Part shown: piece after piece, positions 36,658 through 49,524 of the stretch
Layout: every line of letters starts with the position of its first letter
How positions within the stretch are numbered: the stretch's first letter is position 1
DNA from: Texcoconibacillus texcoconensis
GTDB taxonomy: Bacteria > Bacillota > Bacilli > Bacillales > Salisediminibacteriaceae
Length of the DNA stretch: 64,000 nt
Assembly (NCBI RefSeq): GCF_014202575.1
Contig: NZ_JACHHB010000002.1
Span: forward strand, 253,219 to 317,218
Direction of reading: 5' to 3'
Made by a program: the position numbers and the translations under genes
The notes under the pieces: generated by a model
Told to the model about the DNA's origin: nothing
The model's input: only the letters and a program-made list of their open reading frames with translations
Database searches by the model: none

Positions 36658-36948
36658 TTACTCTAAAACTGATGGCACCTTCACTTGACCATCTTGCTGA
36701 TCCGGCGCATTTTTCAACACATCCTCACGATCAGAAGACGGACGTCTCTCATCTTCACGAACGACATTTTTCACATCCAACACATGAGAAGTCGGTTCAA
36801 CATTCGCTGTATCCAACTCATTTAATAACTCAGCAAAACCAATAATATCATCAAGCTGCGTCGTCATTCTCTCCACTTCATCATCAGAAAGATCAAGACG
36901 CGCTAAATGAGCCACGTGCTCTACTTGCTCTTTTGTTAAACGAGCCAT
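36658..36948 (-). CDS. gatC: Asp-tRNA(Asn)/Glu-tRNA(Gln) amidotransferase subunit C
   Basis: A 96-residue belt subunit that holds GatA and GatB together. Typical start [20 protein letters not shown] and end [28 protein letters not shown]. The open frame extends 37 codons further upstream, but AAGGAGGTG before ATG 36948 fixes the start. First gene of gatCAB. Confidence 0.96.
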   Translation of the reverse strand: MARLTKEQVEHVAHLARLDLSDDEVERMTTQLDDIIGFAELLNELDTANVEPTSHVLDVKNVVREDERRPSSDREDVLKNAPDQQDGQVKVPSVLE

Positions 36949-37118
36949 TCTCCACACCTCCTTACACTTTCCTTGAATACGTTTGGCAATATAAAAATCA
37001 TACCAAAGAAACGCCCGCGTCACAATAAACGGACCAGAGATGTTACAATTGAACACCACTAGAAATCGCTTTTCTTACCTTATTACTTATAAGCAACATG
37101 AAGGAGTGAGACACTCAT

Positions 37119-37607
37119 ATGAATCATACACAACGCCTAACACTTATGGCTGTTTTAATTGCCATCGGCATTGTTGGCGCGCAATTTATTTGGTTTCCAA
37201 CAGGTGTTGCACGCGCCTACCCGATTCAACATACCGTGAACGTTATAGCCGGGGTTTTATTAGGTCCTGGCCCCGCTGTTGCCGTTGCTTTCGGAATCGG
37301 TTTACTGCGAAACATGCTTGGAATCGGTAGTTTACTCGCTTTTCCAGGTGGAATGATCGGAGCGCTGTTCGCAGGACTTGCCTATCGCTGGACGAAAAAA
37401 AGCGGACTAGCTGCAGTCGGAGAAATTATTGGAACAAGCATATTGGGTTCCTTGTTAGCTGTCCCGATTGCCGCAGTCTTTTTAGGACAAGCAGAAGGAA
37501 TTTTATTTTTCGTACCTGGCTTTCTAGTTAGTAGTGTCACAGGTGCTATTCTCGCTTTAATGGTTTTATGGCGCATTCAAAAAAGAAATAATAAAGACGT
37601 TTCGTAA
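37119..37607 (+). CDS. thiW: ThiW, S component of an energy-coupling factor transporter
   Basis: A 162-residue membrane protein with about five helices. It matches the ThiW family, thought to bind the thiazole precursor of thiamine and to work with the shared EcfAA'T module. Seen: AIGIVGAQFIWFPTGVARAYP, HTVNVIAGVLLGPGPAVAVA and RNMLGIGSLLAFPGGMIGAL. RBS AAGGAGTGAG. Divergent from gatC. No TPP riboswitch and no thiamine genes are present, so regulation here is unclear. Confidence 0.85.
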   Translation: MNHTQRLTLMAVLIAIGIVGAQFIWFPTGVARAYPIQHTVNVIAGVLLGPGPAVAVAFGIGLLRNMLGIGSLLAFPGGMIGALFAGLAYRWTKKSGLAAVGEIIGTSILGSLLAVPIAAVFLGQAEGILFFVPGFLVSSVTGAILALMVLWRIQKRNNKDVS

Positions 37608-37650
37608 AAAAATAGAGATGCCGCCATATTGGCGTGCATCTCTATTTTTT
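37606..37650. terminator. Bidirectional terminator between thiW and camS
   Basis: AAATAGAGATGC and GCATCTCTATTT, with an inner CGCC-ATATT-GGCG, flanked by A- and T-tracts; serves both convergent genes. Confidence 0.88.
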
Positions 37651-37778
37651 GCTAGTGTTCCATGCGTCGATTTACGGTTTGTATGCGTCAAAATCAACAT
37701 TCTATGCATAAATCAAGACTTTTAACCTATCCAGGGAAAACATCATCCGCAGTAGGTTCACTGCGACCATTAAAAGTA

Positions 37779-39014
37779 CTAATAAATATGGACAAACGGT
37801 TCTTGATCAGGGTGTTCAACGATTAGCGCTTCAGGTCCATTTGTTGACTGAATCAAAATATCAATCGGAGCATTAAAGGTAAAGTGTTGGTCCAGACGTC
37901 CGCTAATAAATTGAGTTAGAGCAATGACTTCCGCTTGGCCATGCGACTGTAAATTGATGTCAATGGAAAATTCCTGAAGGTCATTGTTTTTATACCTGCC
38001 TTTACCGACAACACCTATATTATCTTCAAAAAAATCTTCAATGTCAGCCTTAAAATTATTAAATTCACTCGCTTGTGCTGATGGGGCATCACTAGACCGC
38101 GGTGGGAAAAAGTGAAATTCCTCGTCAACTGGTTCCCACTCTTCGATATGATCGCCAACCCCTGCGTCACCAACTGCAATGAAATTACCTGGGACAATGG
38201 CGTCACGCCGTTCTTCTTGATACAATGCAACGGTAATTGGAACATCTTCGATTTCTTGGAATTGACGCATTCGCGAGACAACTTCGTCGGCCATTTCTCG
38301 ACCAGCAGCTTCGACTTCTTGCGGATCTAGCTCTTCTTGGTGAAACCAATAGCCTCCTTCCTCATCTACAGTTCGAAAATAGTAGACACTTCGTAACGAC
38401 AGGCCAATGACAATCCCACCTAATTGGACACCATCATCCTCAGCTTCTAGAACATAATTGTGTTCCATGATATGAGAAAGGTAAGCGGGATTTTCTCGCA
38501 TTAATTCTTCATCAGTTTTATCTTCTTCTTCTTCGGTTTTACCTTCTTCGTCTTCGTCTTCATCTTCTCCTGCTCCAAGGGAAGGAAGGGTTGGATTTAG
38601 ACCAAATTGATATCGTTCTTCTGAAGGGTCATATCGGCGGAGCCAACTGTTTATCGTTTCCCCATCAAGTAATCGTCCCTCTTGAAAGTAATACTCTTCT
38701 TGTGGAAACTGCGATGATGCAATTTCCATTAACCCGACTTCAAACTGATCTATGTCGATACGATTATTCATCGCATGTGCTACATTACCGCGCGCTTCGC
38801 TATGTTGGTACGTTCCATCTACCAAGACATTGCGATAAAAATTTTCTGGTGTTTGGATCGTAGGGGTGACAACATATTGTTGCTCTTCTTCTTCGGCCGT
38901 CTCTTCTACAACAATGACCTCTTCTTCGCTATCACCCATATCATTACAACCCGTTAACATAAGCAGTGACGCAACCGCTACTAATCCTTTCTTCGTTGAT
39001 TTGAGTTGGGTCAT
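37779..39014 (-). CDS. camS: CamS family sex pheromone lipoprotein (YerH)
   Basis: A 411-residue lipoprotein (lipobox LTGC) of the CamS family. In enterococci and staphylococci the CamS signal peptide gives rise to the cAM373 pheromone; the mature protein's role is unknown. A long acidic stretch (about 140-165) interrupts the middle. The annotated frame could begin 25 codons earlier, inside ligA, but ATG 39014 behind GCGAGGGG gives a proper lipoprotein signal. Last gene of pcrB-pcrA-ligA-camS, as in B. subtilis. Confidence 0.92.
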   Translation of the reverse strand: MTQLKSTKKGLVAVASLLMLTGCNDMGDSEEEVIVVEETAEEEEQQYVVTPTIQTPENFYRNVLVDGTYQHSEARGNVAHAMNNRIDIDQFEVGLMEIASSQFPQEEYYFQEGRLLDGETINSWLRRYDPSEERYQFGLNPTLPSLGAGEDEDEDEEGKTEEEEDKTDEELMRENPAYLSHIMEHNYVLEAEDDGVQLGGIVIGLSLRSVYYFRTVDEEGGYWFHQEELDPQEVEAAGREMADEVVSRMRQFQEIEDVPITVALYQEERRDAIVPGNFIAVGDAGVGDHIEEWEPVDEEFHFFPPRSSDAPSAQASEFNNFKADIEDFFEDNIGVVGKGRYKNNDLQEFSIDINLQSHGQAEVIALTQFISGRLDQHFTFNAPIDILIQSTNGPEALIVEHPDQEPFVHIY

Positions 39015-39040
39015 TCCCCTCGCCCTTTCTAATTTCAAGT

Positions 39041-43319
<4,279 letters not shown>

Positions 43320-43351
43320 ATGATCACCTTCCGTCTCATTTCCATTTTTAT

Positions 43352-44047
43352 TTACGACGCCGTCTCTTTGACAGCTTGAACTGTCTTTAATGCAGCTTTT
43401 AAATCATCATATATTACGTTTCCAACAACGATTGTATCAGCAAAATGCGCCATTGTTTTTGCTTCTTCTACCGATGTAATACCACCACCATAAAACACTT
43501 TGGCAGATTCAACGACTCGGCTGACTTGTTTCACAATATCTGGTTCTCCGAAACCACCGCTATATTCTATATACACAATCGGCATACGAAAGATTTGATC
43601 CGCTAAGCGTGCATAAGCTTCAACATCTTCTCGGTCTAATTCAGTATTTGCTTTCGTACGTTCAGCAACTTTCGCTTCTTTATTCAATACACAGTATCCT
43701 TCTGCAAGCAATGTCTCATGTTCAATTAATTCACCGTAAGCTTTCAAAGCTTCATGTTGCTTTCCTACAACCCATTCTAAATCGCCAGCGTTTAATACTG
43801 AAGGAACGAGGTAGTAATCATAACCTGGTGTAAGAGCTTCGAGGCTGGATATTTCTAACGCACAGGCCACCGAGTATCTTCGAACGCGCAGGAGCAAGTC
43901 CAACGTGTTGTCCTCCGTCACACCGTCACTTCCACCAATAATAATCGCGTCAGTACCTGATTCACAAACTTTTTCTAGCGCTTCATCACTTATCGATTTA
44001 TTAGGATCTAATTTAAAAACGTGTCGCCACTGATGGTATTCAAGCAC
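43352..44047 (-). CDS. pcrB: Heptaprenylglyceryl phosphate synthase PcrB
   Basis: A 231-residue TIM-barrel prenyltransferase that joins heptaprenyl diphosphate to glycerol-1-phosphate. Seen: [53 protein letters not shown] and [11 protein letters not shown]. Start assigned to GTG 44047, eight bases after GGAGG; this matches the usual N-terminus (Y[13 protein letters not shown]). First gene of the pcrB-pcrA-ligA-camS operon. Confidence 0.95.
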   Translation of the reverse strand: MLEYHQWRHVFKLDPNKSISDEALEKVCESGTDAIIIGGSDGVTEDNTLDLLLRVRRYSVACALEISSLEALTPGYDYYLVPSVLNAGDLEWVVGKQHEALKAYGELIEHETLLAEGYCVLNKEAKVAERTKANTELDREDVEAYARLADQIFRMPIVYIEYSGGFGEPDIVKQVSRVVESAKVFYGGGITSVEEAKTMAHFADTIVVGNVIYDDLKAALKTVQAVKETAS

Positions 44048-44197
44048 AACGATTTCCTCCAAACTTTCATTCCAAGATTTCTGTTAACGGACTTTTCATT
44101 CTGCTCAATAGTATATCAGAAATCGCCACACGACTCAGCAGTCGTTTATAACCAAAAGCTGAAACGCCTTGAACACGAGCGACAGTGGTTTACGGGA

Positions 44198-44335
44198 TGG
44201 ACATGAGAACCTTTATCTGTAACAGAATGCGAAATTTTCAAGGTCGCTCCGGACATTCTGCAGCTATTTAGCGTTAGAAGGGGCAAAACAACCACTTTTT
44301 ATGAAATAACGGAACACAGGTCTGCTAAGACACAT
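44198..44335. repeat. Dispersed four-motif inverted element, copy C (degenerate)
   Basis: Forward motifs near 44198 (TGGACATGAGAACCTTTAT) and 44250 (CGGACATTCTGCAGCTATTT); a reverse motif near 44303 (AAATAACGGAACACAGGTC); and a decayed fourth. ACGCCTTGAACACGAGCG at 44163 matches the block preceding copy B. It fills the 400-base gap between yerC and pcrB, which holds no gene. Confidence 0.55.
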
Positions 44336-44373
44336 TCCGGAATCGACGACCGCCCCTCCAACCTCCGAACACG

Positions 44374-44440
44374 AAAAACGTCTTCAACATCGTCATAGAA
44401 TCGGTTAATCCACCGCTCCCTTACGAGTTGAAGACGTTTC
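44374..44440 (-). terminator. Terminator after yerC
   Basis: Minus strand: AAACGTCTTCAAC pairs with GTTGAAGACGTTT across a 38-base loop, followed by TTCG; thirteen perfect base pairs. Confidence 0.7.
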
Positions 44441-44453
44441 TTAGTGTATTATC

Positions 44454-44759
44454 CTATTTTTCTGGTGATTTTTCTTGAATACGTTCAAGTGTCATTTGAT
44501 ACCCATTATTTCCGTAGTTGATGCAACGTTTGACGCGAGAAATGGTCGCTGTGCTCGCACCAGTATCTTCTTCAATCTTTTGATATGTGAATCCTCCTTG
44601 AAGCATACGAGCAACATCTAAACGTTGGGCCAATGATTGAATTTCATTCATCGTGCAAAGGTCATCAAAGAATTGATAGCACTCTTCAACATTTTCCAAA
44701 CTCAACATCGCTTCGAAAAGTTGATCTAATTCTCTTCCGCGTATTTTATCAATTTGCAA
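44454..44759 (-). CDS. yerC: YerC/YecD family TrpR-related DNA-binding protein
   Basis: A 101-residue helix-turn-helix protein related to the Trp repressor: EIQSLAQRLDVARMLQGG, then YQKIEEDTGASTATISRVKRC as recognition helix. Nearly co-linear with B. subtilis YerC (MQIDKIRG start). It starts at TTG 44759, four bases after GAGG, the only in-frame start near the ribosome binding site. Target unknown. Follows yerB by 40 bases. Confidence 0.92.
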   Translation of the reverse strand: MQIDKIRGRELDQLFEAMLSLENVEECYQFFDDLCTMNEIQSLAQRLDVARMLQGGFTYQKIEEDTGASTATISRVKRCINYGNNGYQMTLERIQEKSPEK

Positions 44760-44799
44760 GTTTCCTCATCCCTTCCATTGCATCTTGTTGTTTTCTATG

Positions 44800-45912
44800 T
44801 TAGAAGCCTTCTGCGCTTTCCTCTCCATCGATATCGACATAATGATCAATTCCACCATTTGCACTTGGTACGATATTTAGCCACGTTTGGCCTGGGTTTA
44901 AGGCTGCTAGTGTACCACCATCGTATGGAAGGATTACTCCATCTTCATTTCTCCACTCAATCTCTTGTACTTTACCCTTCTGTACCAATAATGCCCGACC
45001 GCCTGAGTGAATGTCAATCGATCGCCGACCTTGGTCATCTATGGTTCGATGTGGCGCTTCCACAATCATCACATTTTCTGGCGCAACTGCATCACCTGTC
45101 TCTGCATCTTCAATCGCTACGCCTCCATTGATACGATGATAAGATTCATCCTCTTCTTCATACTCATAACGAACATTATTCACATTACTTCCATATTGAA
45201 TCGTCACAGCTGAAGCTTCTTCCCCATCTATGGATCTGTCTTCATCATTGTCCGATTTATCTATAAAAGGGAGCTCAGGTGGTGTACGCGACAAGTCAAA
45301 GCCTCGTTGTTCTGCTCCTTCATACAACCTGTCAGTATCTGTATACAGATTGTGCGGAGCTGACCGGTTATGATCTCGTTCAAAGTAAACCCCATCATAA
45401 TTCAAACCACTTAAATGAGCCACTTGCCCACGTGCAATCATATCAAAAGCATCAGGACTCCCTCCAGCAGAGGCATATACTGCATCATAACCGTTATTGA
45501 GGTGGATAAAGTAATCTCGCGCACTACGAACAGGACCGATACGATCTACATCCTGACTATGATAAAAAGCCAAGAATCGTGTCACAGTTCCCTCTGCTAA
45601 TACTTCATACACGACATCCGCCTCAGTTAAGCCTGATTGTGGTCGAGCATTAAGGGAGTTTTCAATCATAACCCCCATCGCTCGATAGTCAACATCATCA
45701 TCTGTTCCTTTTCCCGTTAATGGATAATGGTGATCATATGAAGGGGCCTTATTTTTTTCATCATCTATCTCATCATCTATCTCTTTATCTTCTTGTTCGC
45801 TCTCTTCATCTGGCTCAAATGGAGCAATCACTTCTTCTTCTTCCTCACCACAAGCAACTAAAAAAATAAATGATGCAATGAGGGTGAATATCAGAACTGA
45901 TCGTTTGTTCAT
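44800..45912 (-). CDS. yerB: YerB, DUF3048 lipoprotein
   Basis: A 370-residue secreted lipoprotein (lipobox LVAC). A very acidic region (about 25-55) is followed by the two DUF3048 domains: YRAMGVMIENSLNARPQSGL, ADVVYEVLAEGTVTRFLAFY, DRIGPVRSARDYFI, and the C-terminal PGQTWLNIVPS. Biochemical role unknown. Lies between yerA and yerC exactly as in B. subtilis. Confidence 0.92.
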   Translation of the reverse strand: MNKRSVLIFTLIASFIFLVACGEEEEEVIAPFEPDEESEQEDKEIDDEIDDEKNKAPSYDHHYPLTGKGTDDDVDYRAMGVMIENSLNARPQSGLTEADVVYEVLAEGTVTRFLAFYHSQDVDRIGPVRSARDYFIHLNNGYDAVYASAGGSPDAFDMIARGQVAHLSGLNYDGVYFERDHNRSAPHNLYTDTDRLYEGAEQRGFDLSRTPPELPFIDKSDNDEDRSIDGEEASAVTIQYGSNVNNVRYEYEEEDESYHRINGGVAIEDAETGDAVAPENVMIVEAPHRTIDDQGRRSIDIHSGGRALLVQKGKVQEIEWRNEDGVILPYDGGTLAALNPGQTWLNIVPSANGGIDHYVDIDGEESAEGF

Positions 45913-45957
45913 AAAAACACAAACCCTTCCCTATTCCAGTATTGTTACGTTATTAGT

Positions 45958-47697
45958 TTACCTCATGATCGAAGGAAAGAGTACCATTTTTTTCTTCACA
46001 TCGTAAATTCCCTGTGGCGTTATCCTTATATAAGGTAAGTGGGTCGCTGCAAAAAACAGCAAACTGTAAATCGGGTCATCATGCGGGTACCCCCGTTCTT
46101 TCAGTGCAGAAACGATGGACTTTTCTTGCTCGATTAATGTTTCTAATGTTTCATCAGAGGTCATTCCGCCTATGTGAAGTGGCAACTCTGCAACAGGGCC
46201 ATCTTCATCTAACAAGACCATGCCACCGCCTAGGTTTTTCAATGCTTCAAACGCATCAAGTAACCCTCGCTTATCTTTTCCGATCAAGATGATATCTCCC
46301 GTCACAGAAAATGAACTCGCGAACCCATATAAAGATTTAGCAAACCCTTTTAAAATCGTGTTCACAGTCCAGTTTCCATTTCGATCGATAAACATGAAAT
46401 AGCATTCATCGCTTTCAGCTGGCAAGCAAGGTTTCGTGACATCCGCCATTGTTGAATATGGTTTTAAAATCACATCATTAACCATTTCCACACCTACAGG
46501 CATAGAAAAGTGCAAATCTTCCTCACTTAGTGACCAATCTAACGCAAACGACTCGTTGAAATCGCCTACACTATTCACATCATATGATAAGCCTTGTAAC
46601 TGACCATTCTTTTTTACCCATTCCCCTTTTGCCAAAACAGAATGAGGCGTTGGGTCTTTAGTAGACTGTAACATATTAAGGTGCGCAATTCGACCTGGAG
46701 CCACTTTACCTACGTATTCATCTATCCCGTAGTAACGTGCAACATTCTCGGTCACCATACTTATTGCTTCCTCAAAAGGGATGCCTGTATCGATCGCGAT
46801 TTTTAACAGTTGATTTTGTAGTCCTTGTTCATAAAAACTCGGTGGGGACCCATCTGTTGTCATCATGATATCATCAAAGTGCTGAATGCCTTTACGTTGT
46901 AAATCACTGAGCAAATGAGGTAAATCTGGTCGAATCGACGAATGACGCAAAGATACAAAATACCCAAGGTCTAAACGTCGAATCACATCATCGCCAGTAA
47001 TGGACTCATGATCAGCACTAACACCTAACAAAGCCATTTGCACCAAAGTATTTTCTCCAGCACCTGGCAGATGACCTTCGATCCGCTTCCCACGATTTTT
47101 CGTTTCCTGCATCAAATGCAAAGTATCATCGTCACCTTGCAAAACTGACAACCAATCTGTCAACTCTCCCCCTTGGATAACATCAGGATGGTTGATCCAG
47201 TCATGGATTAGTGAATGACTAAGGAGGTGCTCATCTTTGTGTGCAGTTTGTGTATCATAGCGGGCCCACCAAAGCATGGTTGAAGGTATTTTTGCATATT
47301 CTTCTAGAACTGTAAACGCTTTCTTTTTATCGCATTCTAAAAGGAAGCCTAAGTTATCGTTAATTAATGTCGTCGTTCCATAACGAGCTGCATATTCCGC
47401 TAACCGGTGGGGAGAATACAACTGAAACGGGTGGGCATGAGGTTCAATATAACCAGGCACGACCATTTGTTGTTCACAGTCGACGACCTCTGTACCATCG
47501 ATATTTGTTGGAAGGTTTTCACCCGTATAAACAATCCGATCATGGTAAATCCAAATATTGCCTTCCACCCATTTTCGTCGACTTTTAATGAAATACAATG
47601 CGTTTTTTAACAACTTGGTTGGTGCACGGTGGCCACGCACAACCTCTAATTGCCTTCTTAATTCCGTTTTTGACCACTTGGCCAATGATTTCACCAT
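45958..47697 (-). CDS. yerA: Adenine deaminase-like amidohydrolase YerA
   Basis: A 579-residue metal-dependent amidohydrolase related to adenine deaminase, which converts adenine to hypoxanthine. Metal-binding landmarks: VVPGYIEPHAHPF, EGHLPGAGE and the Asp in TTDGSP. The sequence is diverged from classic AdeC, and the B. subtilis YerA orthologue has not been shown to be the main adenine deaminase, so the activity is inferred. ATG 47697 has GGGTGAT five bases upstream; a GTG at 47706 is in frame. Heads yerA-yerB-yerC. Confidence 0.88.
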   Translation of the reverse strand: MVKSLAKWSKTELRRQLEVVRGHRAPTKLLKNALYFIKSRRKWVEGNIWIYHDRIVYTGENLPTNIDGTEVVDCEQQMVVPGYIEPHAHPFQLYSPHRLAEYAARYGTTTLINDNLGFLLECDKKKAFTVLEEYAKIPSTMLWWARYDTQTAHKDEHLLSHSLIHDWINHPDVIQGGELTDWLSVLQGDDDTLHLMQETKNRGKRIEGHLPGAGENTLVQMALLGVSADHESITGDDVIRRLDLGYFVSLRHSSIRPDLPHLLSDLQRKGIQHFDDIMMTTDGSPPSFYEQGLQNQLLKIAIDTGIPFEEAISMVTENVARYYGIDEYVGKVAPGRIAHLNMLQSTKDPTPHSVLAKGEWVKKNGQLQGLSYDVNSVGDFNESFALDWSLSEEDLHFSMPVGVEMVNDVILKPYSTMADVTKPCLPAESDECYFMFIDRNGNWTVNTILKGFAKSLYGFASSFSVTGDIILIGKDKRGLLDAFEALKNLGGGMVLLDEDGPVAELPLHIGGMTSDETLETLIEQEKSIVSALKERGYPHDDPIYSLLFFAATHLPYIRITPQGIYDVKKKMVLFPSIMR

Positions 47698-47878
47698 TGA
47701 GATCACCCATTTATCTTAGAAATCTGTGTGTTCAAAAATCAGTTTTTTAACAAAATTCTTGGACTCACCTTTTCGTGTTTCTCTTATCGTAACACATCCC
47801 AACCCTTTATCTCAGTAAAGATTTATAAGAAAGTTCGTCAAAACTTGATTTTGTATGACAAATGTTGAGGAGGACATG

Positions 47879-48151
47879 ATGAGAGAAAATATTGGACCTT
47901 TAAACGTGTTTATTCGCCTAATTTGCGGGTTCACCTTATTAGCTTTGGGAACGGCTAGGCTTGTACGTTCACCAATGGGTCTTATGCCTTTGTTCACAAC
48001 CATCATGGGTGCGATGAAAGTTGCTGAAGGGTTAACCCGTTTCTGTCCGATGGTTTATTTGATGGAAGAACGCATGGGATATTATGAAGAACCCTTCGAC
48101 TACGAAGAACCATTTGACGGTGTTGAATTTGATGAGATGATTCACCAATAA
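47879..48151 (+). CDS. DUF2892 (YgaP-like transmembrane domain) protein
   Basis: A 90-residue membrane protein. RENIGPLNVFIRLICGFTLL, GAMKVAEGLTRFCPM and the two helices in between match the DUF2892 domain, with the conserved Cys near the second helix end. An acidic tail follows. GAGGAGG is five bases before ATG 47879 (a second ATG lies directly upstream). Convergent with purD. Function unknown. Confidence 0.82.
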   Translation: MRENIGPLNVFIRLICGFTLLALGTARLVRSPMGLMPLFTTIMGAMKVAEGLTRFCPMVYLMEERMGYYEEPFDYEEPFDGVEFDEMIHQ

Positions 48152-48160
48152 GGCATAACG

Positions 48161-48221
48161 GAGGCTGACTTTATTCCAGGCAACGTCATGGGATGGACAT
48201 TGCCTGTTTCTAGTCAGCCTC
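48161..48221. terminator. Large two-tier terminator at the end of the pur operon
   Basis: GAGGCTGACT pairs with AGTCAGCCTC and, inside, CAGGCAA pairs with TTGCCTG around a 16-base loop. It lies between convergent purD and the DUF2892 gene. The flanking T-tracts are weak. Confidence 0.7.
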
Positions 48222-48225
48222 TTGT

Positions 48226-49503
48226 TCATTTTCCTATAAAAGAAGTGTTGTTTATCGCTCGTTTACCAATATCATTCCTGTAAAACATTCCAGACCATTC
48301 ATATTGTGCAAGAGTTTTATACACTTCTTCTTGTGCTTCAAGTAAAGAAGCAGCCCTTTGACTAAGTAGCAAAATTCGCCCTCCACTACTCAAAAGCTGA
48401 CCTTCTAGATTTTTCACACCTGCAAAATACCATTGTCGTTCAGGGGTATTGAAGATACGGGGAAGTGGAACACCTTTCTTATATGAACCAGGATAACCCT
48501 CCGAAGCAACGACAACCCCTAAGCAGGCGTCCTCGGACCATTCTAAAACTGGCTCACGTCCCGCAAGGACTTCTTCTATCACGTCGACAAAGTCTGACTG
48601 AAGTCTCGGAAGAACAACTTGTGCTTCTGGGTCACCAAAGCGAACGTTAAACTCAATAACTGATATATCACCAGCACTTGAAACCATCAAACCTGCATAA
48701 AGTACACCTGTAAACGAGTAACCTTCTTGTCCCATAGCCTTTGCCATTGGACGAAGCACTTCTTGTTCGACACGGCTAACGAGATCATTAGGCAAGTGTG
48801 GTACAGGAGAGTACGCGCCCATTCCCCCAGTATTCGGTCCTTTGTCATGATCATAGGCTCTTTTATGATCTTGTGCTGGTTCAAGTGGAACAACGTTTTC
48901 CCCATTGACCAATGCCATGACCGAGACTTCTTCACCTGTTAAAAACTCTTCGATAACAACGGTTTTGCCTGATTCACCGAATTGCTCATCAGCCATTAAA
49001 CGGTCTAAAGCAGTGAGCGCTTCCTCCTCAGACATCGCGACGATCACGCCTTTTCCATCAGCTAAACCGTCAGCTTTAATAACCGTAGGCGTACCGTTCT
49101 CACAAACATACTGCTTTGCTTCATCAACATTCGTAAATACTTGATAATCTGCTGTAGAAATCCCGTATTTTTTCATCAACTTTTTAGCGAATGTCTTGCT
49201 ACCTTCTAATAAAGCTGCCTCTTGTGTTGGACCGAAAGCTGGAATGCCCGCTTCCTGAAAACGGTCAACAAGCCCAGCCATTAATGGTTTCTCTGGACCA
49301 ACGATCGCTAACGAAATCTCCTCACGTTTTGCCCAGTCAACAAGATGCTCATGATCATCGAGGTCAATTTGCACACATGTAGCCTTGTCTGACATCCCAG
49401 GATTTCCTGGTACGACAAAGACTTGTTGCGTGCGTTTACTTTTCAAGACAGATTCAACAAGTGCATGTTCTCTTCCTCCAGAACCTACAACAAGAATATT
49501 CAT
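48226..49503 (-). CDS. purD: Phosphoribosylamine-glycine ligase PurD
   Basis: A 425-residue ATP-grasp enzyme for step 2 of de novo IMP synthesis (phosphoribosylamine + glycine to GAR). Seen: NILVVGSGGREHALV, GPTQEAALLEGSKTFAK, EEFLTGEEVSVMALV, GPNTGGMGAYSP and NVRFGDPEAQVVLPRL. RBS GGGGGT. Last gene of the purine operon. Confidence 0.97.
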   Translation of the reverse strand: MNILVVGSGGREHALVESVLKSKRTQQVFVVPGNPGMSDKATCVQIDLDDHEHLVDWAKREEISLAIVGPEKPLMAGLVDRFQEAGIPAFGPTQEAALLEGSKTFAKKLMKKYGISTADYQVFTNVDEAKQYVCENGTPTVIKADGLADGKGVIVAMSEEEALTALDRLMADEQFGESGKTVVIEEFLTGEEVSVMALVNGENVVPLEPAQDHKRAYDHDKGPNTGGMGAYSPVPHLPNDLVSRVEQEVLRPMAKAMGQEGYSFTGVLYAGLMVSSAGDISVIEFNVRFGDPEAQVVLPRLQSDFVDVIEEVLAGREPVLEWSEDACLGVVVASEGYPGSYKKGVPLPRIFNTPERQWYFAGVKNLEGQLLSSGGRILLLSQRAASLLEAQEEVYKTLAQYEWSGMFYRNDIGKRAINNTSFIGK

Positions 49504-49524
49504 CCTTTACCCCCTAAATTCGAC

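Noticed and set aside
33739-36948. Extended gatC frame up to 37059
   Set aside because: The perfect ribosome binding site and usual GatC N-terminus place the start at 36948.
37019-37118. TPP riboswitch expected before thiW
   Set aside because: The 170 bases between gatC and thiW lack the CTGAGA and ACCTGA core motifs and are too short on the thiW side.
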